A program made the translations under genes and the position numbers. The notes below the pieces were generated by a model. The model was not told where the DNA came from, made no database searches, and saw nothing but the letters and a program-made list of their open reading frames with translations. Positions 1-6,455 of a DNA stretch of 7,982 nt are shown here, in pieces. The stretch is from an uncultured Bacteroidota bacterium (GTDB lineage: Bacteria > Bacteroidota > Bacteroidia > Chitinophagales > Chitinophagaceae): assembly GCA_903835145.1 (NCBI GenBank), contig CAILMA010000255.1:1-7982 (forward strand), read 5' to 3'. Position 1 is the first letter of the stretch. Every line of letters starts with the position of its first letter.

Positions 1-93
1 ACAACTAATACCTTCCTGCTCTCGGATTTGTCTGAATTTCTCTTTACAAGCAGATTCGTCGTTGTACTTATCGTAAAATGTACTGAATTTCAT
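1..93 (-). CDS. IS1595-like transposase, N-terminal fragment (cut by window edge)
   Basis: An ATG at 93-91 opens a frame that stays open to base 1 and encodes 31 residues beginning MKFSTFYDKYNDESACKEKF and ending REQEGISC. Known family: IS1595-type transposases begin with a short helical stretch containing an acidic, Cys-bearing 'DE.AC...' segment followed by a zinc ribbon. The Cys at codon 31 would be the first zinc ligand, but the rest of the ribbon and the DDE-type catalytic domain lie outside the window. The ATG is preferred because no better start lies between it and the in-frame stop at 133-135. The gene sits only 57 bp beyond the kinase stop and on the same strand, so the element's left end should lie between about 106 and 149. 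Its terminal repeat cannot be identified without the other end. The family call rests on 31 residues and is moderate. Confidence 0.6.
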   Translation of the reverse strand, partial: MKFSTFYDKYNDESACKEKFRQIREQEGISC

Positions 94-97
94 ACCA

Positions 98-105
98 CGA
101 AGATA
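98..105 (-). promoter_or_regulatory. Possible -7 element of the transposase gene
   Basis: On the minus strand TATCTTCG lies four bases before the transposase ATG and matches the Bacteroidota -7 consensus TAnnTTTG except at one position. A TTG at the expected 19-20 bp upstream is absent; the nearest is 24 bp away. The transcript would be almost leaderless. Weak call. Confidence 0.2.
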
Positions 106-149
106 CAAAATATTGGGTACATTTACGGACAATCATTTTAAAATAATAC

Positions 150-1316
150 TCATAACGCTGTTTTGGGAGAATAATTTACAGGGAAGGACAGGAAGAAGGT
201 TGTTCCCTTGCCTTCTTCACTCTCAAACCAAATGTCGCCGCCATGCAGTTTTGCAACCTGCAATGATATAGAAAGGCCAATGCCATGCGGTTTTTCACCT
301 GATGTACCATACATCTTACTTTCGGTAAACATATCAAATACAGTGGCCTTGTTTTTTTCGGGGATACCTATTCCGGTATCTTTAACCGATATAACTATTT
401 CGTCCTTTACGAGGCGTAGGTTTATGAGTATAGTTGATTTTTCGTAGCTGAATTTAATGGCATTCATCAACAGGTTATTAACTACACGCCATATTTTTTC
501 TTTATTCACAAATGCATTCAGGTTTTCAACTTCTGACTTAAAGCTGAGGGTCTGTTCTTTTTCTGCGGCCCTAACAGCCAGTAGTTCCACGCAACCGCTT
601 ACCAGTTTATTAATGTTAACCTGTTCTTTCGCCATTTTGCCGGGTGCTATTGTTACTGCCGCATCAAGTATGTCGCGGCTCAGGCTAAGTGAGTTGTTGC
701 ACGCCTCGCGAATGAGCCCAAGAATTTCTTTATGGTCTTCGCTGGCATCTTCTGATTCCATAATTAGAATATCAGTAAGGGCCGCCACTGCCGATATGGG
801 GCTCATAACATCATGCGCTACCGAACGCAGTATTCTCGATTTGTCTTTGTCCTTAACTTCCAGTTCGTTCAGTGCATTTTCCAGCTTCATTTTTTGCTCG
901 GTTACCTGGTCATTGAGTAAGGTAAGCATCTGCACGTTTTTTGCTGCTTTTGCCGAGTAGCGCAGGATGAGCGTAATAATGATGACAGCCATCAGCACTA
1001 TAATCAACACGATGTAAGAAAAGATCTTTCGCTCCTTCCGCTCCTTCCGCTCTTCCTGTAGAATATTTATTTCATGCTGGCGTTCAAGGCGGCTTATATG
1101 CCCGTTAAAGTCGGAGGCCATCAACACCTTGTTGTGTTCGATAAATGAATCGTTGAAGTTGTTATATGCCAGGATATAGGGTAGTGCCTTGCCCGAATCA
1201 TTAGTATTCAGGTAGTAATCGAATTTTAGTTTATTCCACTGAAGCTGCACAAAGGTGTTTGGCACGGTGTCGAGCTCAGCCCTTATGTCGTTAAGCAGAT
1301 GACCGAGTTCCGGCAT
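150..1316 (-). CDS. Sensor histidine kinase, transmitter part of a frame-split TPR hybrid
   Basis: This 388-residue product is the kinase half of a TPR sensor. Residues 1-65 continue a TPR array, residues 99-119 form one membrane helix, and residues 125-160 look like a coiled-coil linker. The dimerisation domain has the phospho-acceptor His168 in AHDVMSP. The ATP-binding domain shows the N box (Asn281 and Asn285), the G1 box DTGIGIP at 313-319, the F box FDMF at 327-330 and the G2 box HGIGLS at 344-349, so all kinase motifs are intact. It would autophosphorylate on His168 and pass phosphate to a response regulator, which is not encoded here. The ATG at 1316-1314 directly follows an A10 run and overlaps the upstream reading frame by 26 bases. 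With no signal peptide and a TPR cut in mid-array, it reads more like the 3' part of the 1291-2241 gene than an independent protein. Removing one A from the run would fuse the two in frame, giving about 696 residues. Separate translation from this ATG cannot be excluded. Confidence 0.88.
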   Translation of the reverse strand: MPELGHLLNDIRAELDTVPNTFVQLQWNKLKFDYYLNTNDSGKALPYILAYNNFNDSFIEHNKVLMASDFNGHISRLERQHEINILQEERKERKERKIFSYIVLIIVLMAVIIITLILRYSAKAAKNVQMLTLLNDQVTEQKMKLENALNELEVKDKDKSRILRSVAHDVMSPISAVAALTDILIMESEDASEDHKEILGLIREACNNSLSLSRDILDAAVTIAPGKMAKEQVNINKLVSGCVELLAVRAAEKEQTLSFKSEVENLNAFVNKEKIWRVVNNLLMNAIKFSYEKSTILINLRLVKDEIVISVKDTGIGIPEKNKATVFDMFTESKMYGTSGEKPHGIGLSISLQVAKLHGGDIWFESEEGKGTTFFLSFPVNYSPKTAL

Positions 1317-2241
1317 TTTTTTTTTCTTGCAAGTAAATGCCAGCCAGTTTTATCTGGTCTATTTCGGCATCCCTGTTGGCGTATCCTTTCTTGAGGTTAA
1401 GGGCGATACTTTTATCAAGAAAGGCCTTCGCCGAGTCCATTTGGCCCCTACCAATATACACATCGGCAATATTCCCCCATATAACGGCTTCAGCTTTTAT
1501 GTATACATCGTCAGTTTTTTCCTTAAAGCGACCTTTGTTTGCTTCAATATAACTCAGTGCGGCTTTAAAATACACCATGGCACTGTCATACTGCTGCACG
1601 TGGTCGTAACACAGGGCTATATTATCAAGCAATTCCTGACGCTTGTAGAAGTAGGTAAATATGTCAAGACAAGAATGTGATTCCTCGAACGACTCTTTAA
1701 AAAAATAAGCGGCCTCTGCAAATTTTTGCTGCCGGTAGGTGACCATACCGAGGTTATAGCTAAATGTGCTTAGCGAGCAGGAGTCTGATGTTTCTGTTGC
1801 AAGACTTTTTGCCTGATAATAATAATCGTAAGCTTCATTAAAAAGACCTTTCGCTACCAGCGCATCGCCCTTTATGTTGTAGATCTGTACCTCCCTTACC
1901 GGCAATTTATTCCGGTAACCGCGTTGCTCCAATAGCCCCATCATCGTATCGGCAATAGACAGACTGTGGTCAAAATCCTGCAGCTCAGTCATGTAGATTG
2001 TATTGATGTAAGCGTAGTAGTTCAGTTCGTCTTCAATATTGAGGTTGGTGCTGTGGGCATGAATATCAGCGATATACGAAAGTGCTTTTAATTTATTGCC
2101 TGCATCACCCATATGTTCGGCAGCCAAAATAGCGCTATCGAAAGCAGGCGACGGTGTAGGGGTGTTATTGTTCAGATTGTTGCACGAATAAAACGCACAA
2201 CAAAAAAAAGTGAAGAATAATATCAGGTAATTGGTTTTCAG
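1291..2241 (-). CDS. TPR sensor domain with lipoprotein-like signal peptide (5' part of the split histidine kinase)
   Basis: The frame encodes TPR-type helical pairs, roughly at residues 119-148, 159-188, 203-232 and 252-285, with typical patterns such as NIKGDALVAKGLFNEAYDYY and NIADVYIGRGQMDSAKAFLD. It ends in a short out-of-phase tail (NAGTRSSA) just after the A10 run, then TAA at 1293-1291. A minimal reading would start at the TTG at 2127-2125. However, the frame is open to a stop at 2253-2251, and the stretch encodes Lys, a run of Leu/Phe/Ile, then AFYSC-NN, which looks like a lipoprotein signal peptide. I therefore choose the CTG at 2241-2239 (read as MKTNYLIL), giving 316 residues with Cys20 as the likely lipidation site. 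No ATG occurs before residue 44. The TPRs would be periplasmic and form the input domain of the kinase encoded at 150-1316. The CTG start is an inference; a sequencing error in an ATG is possible. Confidence 0.72.
   Translation of the reverse strand: MKTNYLILFFTFFCCAFYSCNNLNNNTPTPSPAFDSAILAAEHMGDAGNKLKALSYIADIHAHSTNLNIEDELNYYAYINTIYMTELQDFDHSLSIADTMMGLLEQRGYRNKLPVREVQIYNIKGDALVAKGLFNEAYDYYYQAKSLATETSDSCSLSTFSYNLGMVTYRQQKFAEAAYFFKESFEESHSCLDIFTYFYKRQELLDNIALCYDHVQQYDSAMVYFKAALSYIEANKGRFKEKTDDVYIKAEAVIWGNIADVYIGRGQMDSAKAFLDKSIALNLKKGYANRDAEIDQIKLAGIYLQEKKNAGTRSSA
1312..1341 (-). other. A10 homopolymer frame junction inside an RNA hairpin
   Basis: On the minus strand, GAA is followed by ten A residues (1325-1316) and then TGCCGG. 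The TPR frame reads ...QEKKNAGT and stops 25 bases after the A run; the kinase frame begins with the ATG formed by the last A. A tract of nine A would read ...QEKKMPELGHLL and join the frames. The tract is flanked by a perfect 7-base inverted repeat, GGCATTT (1341-1335) and AAATGCC (1318-1312), with an inner 8-base palindrome CTTGCAAG (1326-1333). The hairpin would include the kinase AUG in its 3' arm. This could be a sequencing or assembly indel, a transcriptional slippage site, a phase-variable tract, or a recent frameshift mutation. Confidence 0.7.
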
Positions 2242-2260
2242 AACGAGAGGTTATTTAGGG

Positions 2261-2268
2261 TGAAGATA
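2261..2268 (-). promoter_or_regulatory. Possible -7 element of the TPR/kinase gene
   Basis: TATCTTCA on the minus strand lies 19 bases before the proposed CTG start and partly matches TAnnTTTG, with two mismatches at the end. No TTG stands 19-20 bp upstream. It shares the 11-mer TTTGTATCTTC with the site upstream of the transposase (99-109). Weak call. Confidence 0.2.
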
Positions 2269-2540
2269 CAAACTAAATTTTTTCAGAGAAATGAATACCT
2301 AAATAGTTTAATCTATATTTTGACGCTTGGTACCACAATAATAATCCGTTTTCCTGCCAAAGTTGCTTGTTTCAGCCATTTTAAGCGTTAATATATTGTT
2401 AGAGCATTGGTTAGCTGTGGGTAAATCATACTTCGTCCTTACATAGCAGACATTAGGAATGAAAATAAAGGGACCGGAGATATTAAAATGAAATTATTTA
2501 TGTAATGGACTTTTCTAACAAACATTCTATAAGCGCCATT

Positions 2541-2560
2541 TGGAGAAAATGTATTCTCCA
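2541..2560. promoter_or_regulatory. Inverted repeat, candidate operator
   Basis: TGGAGAA and TTCTCCA form a perfect 7-bp inverted repeat around a 6-base spacer. It ends 46 bp upstream of the TTG of the candidate promoter at 2607. There is no T run on either side, so it is unlikely to be a terminator. Size and position suit a dimeric regulator, but the regulator is unknown. Confidence 0.35.
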
Positions 2561-2606
2561 TGACCGTCGTGATTAATATGCGATATAAAAATATTTATGC
2601 TCTCTA

Positions 2607-2636
2607 TTGTTATGAATGAGAAAGTTAATAACTTTA
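2607..2636 (+). promoter_or_regulatory. Bacteroidota-type promoter for the surface protein gene
   Basis: TTG at 2607-2609, a 19-base spacer, then TAACTTTA at 2629-2636. This matches the phylum's -33/-7 consensus (TTG, 19-20 bp, TAnnTTTG) at all fixed positions except the last. Transcription would begin near 2642 and leave a leader of about 115 bases before the ATG at 2758. Confidence 0.45.
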
Positions 2637-2757
2637 TGGCTTGGTTCTGGCGATTTGAGGTGGAAATGGATTTATTTTCAAATTCACCAAACCTTTTTGT
2701 GCTAATACCCTGTATTATAAAGGAGAGTTAATAAATAAATTCTATTCAAGCAATTAT

Positions 2758-5700
2758 ATGAAAAAAAAATTACTTGCAAGTTTCCGTTGTTTCCTGTTAG
2801 CAGCTATCACTATGCTGTCTGGTTTTGGTGCAAAAGCATCTCACGTCGTGGGTATTGATTTGCACTATAACTGGATTAGTGGCAATACTTACAAAGTGAC
2901 CTTGGTCGCTTATGGGGACTGTGGACCTTCAAGTGCATCTGCGTTTAGTACACTTTACTATTCAACGCCAAAAATTTGTATTTATGATGGAGGGTCTTAT
3001 ATAACAACTATAACTTTAAAGAACGATACTCCGTCTAATCCTTTGCATGGTAAGGAGATTACTCCCGTTTGTCCTGCCGATTCTAACGCTACACAATGCC
3101 ATTCATCCAGCTCTACCATTCCCGGTATCGTCCAGTTTGTGTACGTTGGTACCTATGTTATGCCGCATCGTTCAACGCACTGGCGGTTTGTGTTTTATGG
3201 TGATATGGGTTCTGGTTCTGCAACAGGCCGTGCAGCTGCAATTACAAATATTGTAAGTGGTACTACAACTCAGTTAGAAGATACATTGAATAACTCGGTG
3301 CATGATAATTCCAATCCGGCACTAACAATCGTCCCGGTTCCCTTTTTCTGTCTGGACAATGCGGATAGTTATAACCCCGGAGCGGTGGACGCCGACGGTG
3401 ATAGTTTAAACTTTATGCTTGTTCGTGGTGCTTCTGGCTCAGGTTCGGGATGTACAACGGCGGGATTTGTGACTTATACAGGTGGTCACACGGCTACGAA
3501 TCCATTGACATACGCAGCAGGTACTTACTCGTTTGACAGGTCGACGGGGCAAATCTTATTTTATCCCAACGCCACCCAGCGTGCGTTGGTCGTCTATAAT
3601 ATTGAAGAGTTTCGAAATGATACGCTGATAGGTACGAGTATGCGAGAGATGACCTTCCTTGTGATAACGTGTTCCAATACGCCGCCTTCGGGGGGATTCG
3701 TAAGCGCCAGCAGTGGTACACTCGACGATAGTACCCACTTCCATATCTGCGCAAATACAGATTCCGTGTTTAACCTTGTCATAGCTCCGTCGGAACCTGA
3801 TACATCAAATGTTTTGTACGTAACCACTACTGGTGTACCTGCAGGTTGTTACTTCATTGTGACTAATGATTCTACCAATCACCCGACCGCAACCATCAGG
3901 TGGTCCACATTTGGCGTTACTCCCGGCATCTATACTTTTTATGTTGTAGTGAGAGACAACAACTGTCCACTCAATGGTAGCCAGACACTTGCGTTCACCA
4001 TATCTATTCTTCCAATTCCTTCGTTGGCCTATACTATAATTACACCATCAACGTGTTCATCTGATGCGGTCGTCTCGATAACGCCGGGAGGCTTGGGCAG
4101 TCCGTGGAAGATTGATCTGCTGGATGCGACAAGCACTATTATTCATAGTCATACGGGAGTCACGTCCACTTACCTTGATACGATAGCGACGGGCAACGAT
4201 ACCTTAGTAATTTACAGCAATCTTTCTAATTTCTGTAATGCCCGTTTGCCTATAAGCATTACACAGAGTCCGTTCCCAGATCCGGTAATCACTTACAGCT
4301 CACCTACCTACTGTGGTGCTAACGACGGTGTAATTCATCTTCGTGGTCTTGATCACACTGAGTTGGATACCATAACTTACAATGTAAATGGTGTACCGGC
4401 AACCCCGCTATCTGTGCTTACTACTACTGCAGGCGATGTTGATATACCGAATTTGTGCGCAGGAATTTATGATAATTTTGTTGTGAATTTTGGTCGCTGC
4501 CATACTACTCCAAGTGGTAGCTACCCACTCGTAAACCCAGGCTTCAGCGATAGTTTTAAAACCAAGAGTGATCCATCAGCTTGTGGATACGACGATGGTT
4601 TCATTACACTTAATTGGTTGCACCCGGGTCAGGTTGATACCATCAACTATACCAAAAACGGTGTAGCACAGGCTCCAATAATTGCGGTGGTAAACCCTGA
4701 TAGTACATTGGTTATTCCTAACCTGTCACAAGGCTTGTATTCGAACATAGTTGTAACTACCCCTGGCTCTTGTACAGGTACTCCATACAGTTGTACTTCT
4801 AACAGGATAATGGATATTCCGCTCGTTGCTCCCGGTATTTCTTCTGCTTTCACTTACAATGTACACTTGGGTTGTAAAGGTGATACGGTGTTCTTTAACA
4901 ATGGATCATTACCTGCTACCGGCTTAACTTACCGCTGGTACTTCGGCGACGGTCGTACGGACACTGCCAAAAATCCGGTCCACGTATACCGCACAACAGT
5001 TGCGACTAACTATACTGCGAAACTGATTATTACCAACAGCCGTTGTCAGGACAGCACAATTCTTAATATCTCTTTGCCTGAAACGGTTAAGTCATCGTTC
5101 ACTACAAGTCCTGACTCTATCTGTCAGGGTGGTACTATCAATTTCACCAATACCTCAACTGGTGTTCGTGACGCCTATACCTGGTATTTTGGCGATGGCA
5201 ACTCAACAACTGCTGTAAACGGATCTAACGTTTACATGAATACCGGTTCTTACGTTGTTACTCTTGTTGCTAAGGATGATATCAATTGTTTTGATACTTC
5301 AACCCAGTTGGTGCAGGTAGATAGCAATTCAGCTATTGGCCTTACACTCAGCGACAGTATCATTTGCCGTGGTGGTCTTATCACCTTCACTGGTGCATAC
5401 ACAGGTATCGGACTTACACATGTTCAGTGGTCTTTCGGCGACGGCACAAGCTATGCTGATCAAAACCCTGTTCAGCATGCATTTGACCTCACCGGTGGGC
5501 TTACCATCAACCTCGATCTTACCTATCGTCTTTGTCCACCAAAGAATATCTCTAAGAACATAAGGGTTTATGCTGTGCCAAACATATACCTTGGTGAAGA
5601 TACCAGCATATGCGCAGGTGGTACGGCTTATAACCTCATAGATCATGTGAACAGCACCAACCCGCTCGCATCATGGTTATGGAATACAGGCGATATCACT

Positions 5701-6078
5701 CCGGGCATCACGGTAGTAAAAGCAGGTACCTACTCTGCTACAGTTACCATCAATGGTTGTATCGCCAGCGATACAGTTGTTATTGCTAACGATTGTTATG
5801 CTGATTTCCCAAGTGTATTCACACCAAACGGTGATGGTGTCAACGATTATTTCTTCCCACGTCAGTATCTTACTAAGGGCCTTACGGAATTCAGCATGGA
5901 CATTTACAATCGCTGGGGTCAGTTGATTTATCAGGCTAATACAGTAGATGGCAGTGGATGGGATGGTAGCTTCAATGCCAAACCACAGCCAGAGGGCGTT
6001 TACATCTATGTGATTTCAGCGAAATTTAAAGATGGTCAGATGTTGAACAAACAAGGCAACATTACCCTTGTGCGATAA
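2758..6078 (+). CDS. Secreted multidomain PKD protein with T9SS type B sorting domain
   Basis: The 1106-residue product starts with a clear signal peptide (MKKK, hydrophobic core, cleavage near AKA-SH at 27-28), which supports the ATG at 2758. Residues 28 to about 305 form an N-terminal domain seen in large Bacteroidota surface proteins (SHVVGIDLHYNWISGNTYKV, DADGDSLNF). Residues 426-505 are a diverged beta-rich unit. Residues 511-600 and 601-690 are tandem SprB-like repeats. Three PKD domains follow at about 697-775, 778-855 and 860-938, carrying WYFGDG, WYFGDG and WSFGDG at 727-732, 809-814 and 891-896. An Ig-like segment spans about 939-1012. Residues 1016-1106 are the gliding-motility/T9SS type B C-terminal domain (FTPNGDGVNDYF, IYNRWGQLIY, GVYIYVI). 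The protein should cross the inner membrane by Sec and the outer membrane by T9SS, ending on the cell surface or in the medium. No catalytic motif is visible, so adhesion is a guess. It has its own promoter candidate and terminator and appears monocistronic. Confidence 0.93.
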   Translation: MKKKLLASFRCFLLAAITMLSGFGAKASHVVGIDLHYNWISGNTYKVTLVAYGDCGPSSASAFSTLYYSTPKICIYDGGSYITTITLKNDTPSNPLHGKEITPVCPADSNATQCHSSSSTIPGIVQFVYVGTYVMPHRSTHWRFVFYGDMGSGSATGRAAAITNIVSGTTTQLEDTLNNSVHDNSNPALTIVPVPFFCLDNADSYNPGAVDADGDSLNFMLVRGASGSGSGCTTAGFVTYTGGHTATNPLTYAAGTYSFDRSTGQILFYPNATQRALVVYNIEEFRNDTLIGTSMREMTFLVITCSNTPPSGGFVSASSGTLDDSTHFHICANTDSVFNLVIAPSEPDTSNVLYVTTTGVPAGCYFIVTNDSTNHPTATIRWSTFGVTPGIYTFYVVVRDNNCPLNGSQTLAFTISILPIPSLAYTIITPSTCSSDAVVSITPGGLGSPWKIDLLDATSTIIHSHTGVTSTYLDTIATGNDTLVIYSNLSNFCNARLPISITQSPFPDPVITYSSPTYCGANDGVIHLRGLDHTELDTITYNVNGVPATPLSVLTTTAGDVDIPNLCAGIYDNFVVNFGRCHTTPSGSYPLVNPGFSDSFKTKSDPSACGYDDGFITLNWLHPGQVDTINYTKNGVAQAPIIAVVNPDSTLVIPNLSQGLYSNIVVTTPGSCTGTPYSCTSNRIMDIPLVAPGISSAFTYNVHLGCKGDTVFFNNGSLPATGLTYRWYFGDGRTDTAKNPVHVYRTTVATNYTAKLIITNSRCQDSTILNISLPETVKSSFTTSPDSICQGGTINFTNTSTGVRDAYTWYFGDGNSTTAVNGSNVYMNTGSYVVTLVAKDDINCFDTSTQLVQVDSNSAIGLTLSDSIICRGGLITFTGAYTGIGLTHVQWSFGDGTSYADQNPVQHAFDLTGGLTINLDLTYRLCPPKNISKNIRVYAVPNIYLGEDTSICAGGTAYNLIDHVNSTNPLASWLWNTGDITPGITVVKAGTYSATVTINGCIASDTVVIANDCYADFPSVFTPNGDGVNDYFFPRQYLTKGLTEFSMDIYNRWGQLIYQANTVDGSGWDGSFNAKPQPEGVYIYVISAKFKDGQMLNKQGNITLVR
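4288..4827 (+). repeat. Two tandem 90-residue SprB-like repeats inside the surface protein
   Basis: Residues 511-600 and 601-690 align without gaps at a 270-bp period. Shared positions include CG..DG (519-524 and 609-614), L.....DTI.Y..NGV, IPNL..G.Y.N.VV. By my count 27 of the first 70 positions are identical. The DNA has diverged much more, so the duplication is old. A third, weaker copy may precede it (STCSSDAVVSITPGG near 431-445). Confidence 0.7.
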
Positions 6079-6104
6079 GTTTTGACATTAAAATACTTTT
6101 TAAG

Positions 6105-6133
6105 AAAGGTGGGATTTTATCCTGCCTTTTTTT
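6105..6133 (+). terminator. Intrinsic terminator of the surface protein gene
   Basis: AAAGGTGGGA (6105-6114) pairs with TCCTGCCTTT (6120-6129) over 10 bp around the 5-base loop TTTTA, and T residues run through 6133. It lies 26 bases after the TAA. Two of the pairs are G-U wobbles that exist only in the plus-strand transcript; on the minus strand they become C-A mismatches, so the signal points to plus-strand termination. Confidence 0.85.
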
Positions 6134-6192
6134 ATGCCCGGTGATGAAGGTTGGACGTATATTTTGATTAGGTAGCTAAATTCGGTATCATT

Positions 6193-6280
6193 CCGCCGGT
6201 GTCCTCATCCGCAGCGGCGAGACAGGTGCGCCACGGTGGCACAACTACATCCACCAACACCGAAGGTGTTGAACACCCGC
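6193..6280. repeat. GC-rich palindrome cluster, possible dispersed repeat
   Basis: Within the gene-free stretch 6134-6455 this segment is unusually GC rich and packed with small palindromes: CCGC-A-GCGG (6209-6217), GCCAC-G-GTGGC (6230-6240) and the perfect hairpin CAACACC-GAA-GGTGTTG (6255-6271). No T run follows any of them. The layout resembles REP-like intergenic repeats, but family membership is unproven because only one copy of the whole block is present here. The remainder of 6134-6455 shows no gene and no other clear signal besides the unit at 6402-6422. Confidence 0.4.
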
Positions 6281-6401
6281 CGAGGAACAACAAAACACCA
6301 ACTCTATCTGAGGGAATCAGTGCAATGATGCCGATGTCCAATGTGTATCCATTATGAGAATGCAGCGATGATTCGGGTTGGGCGGAAGGCGAAAGAAAAT
6401 A

Positions 6402-6422
6402 ACCAACACCGCACCGGTTGAA
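6402..6422. repeat. Second copy of a 21-bp unit also found at 6253-6273
   Basis: Both units begin ACCAACACCG and end GTTGAA, and have the same length; only the five central bases differ (AAGGT against CACCG). The first folds into a perfect 7-bp hairpin; the second gives only a short stem (ACCG-CAC-CGGT). It lies 33 bases beyond the stop of the minus-strand glycosyltransferase gene. Confidence 0.4.
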
Positions 6423-6455
6423 TCCTTGTTTTGCGCCATCTGAAAATAGCCAATA

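Larger units (their letters stand above)
2254..2757. other. AT-rich divergent intergenic region, no gene seen
   Basis: About 500 bases separate the divergent starts of the TPR sensor gene (minus) and the surface protein gene (plus). I find no credible coding frame: the longest ATG-led peptides I traced on the plus strand are about 10-20 codons. Contents worth noting are a 7-bp inverted repeat at 2541-2560, a good Bacteroidota-type promoter at 2607-2636, and an SD-like AAGGAGAG at 2720-2727 that is about 30 bases too far from the ATG at 2758. The stretch is clearly richer in A and T than the flanking genes. Confidence 0.6.

Noticed and set aside
457..960. Plus-strand open frame of 167 codons across the kinase gene
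   Set aside because: It is antisense to the conserved dimerisation and ATP-binding region, has a low-complexity Ser/Leu-rich composition, and shows no domain; it is a shadow of the kinase codons.
2459..2491. Ten-codon ATG frame (MKIKGPEILK) as a leader peptide
   Set aside because: It lies upstream of the proposed promoter at 2607, has no supporting signal and is well within chance.
2720..2727. AAGGAGAG as a ribosome binding site
   Set aside because: It ends about 30 bases before the ATG at 2758, no start codon lies at proper spacing, and Bacteroidota rarely rely on such sites.
2770..2780. TTACTTGCAAG occurs both after the A9 tract here and before the A10 tract at 1326-1336 (minus strand)
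   Set aside because: Several shared 11-mers are expected by chance in about 8 kb on two strands, and both copies are in coding sequence with unrelated function.
5329..5646. Minus-strand open frame of 105 codons inside the surface protein gene
   Set aside because: It lies opposite the third PKD domain, has no recognisable motif or start context, and the plus-strand frame is certain.
6105..6133. Bidirectional terminator also serving the minus-strand glycosyltransferase operon
   Set aside because: In the minus-strand transcript two stem pairs become C-A mismatches and the T tail is interrupted; it is also over 320 bases past that gene's stop.
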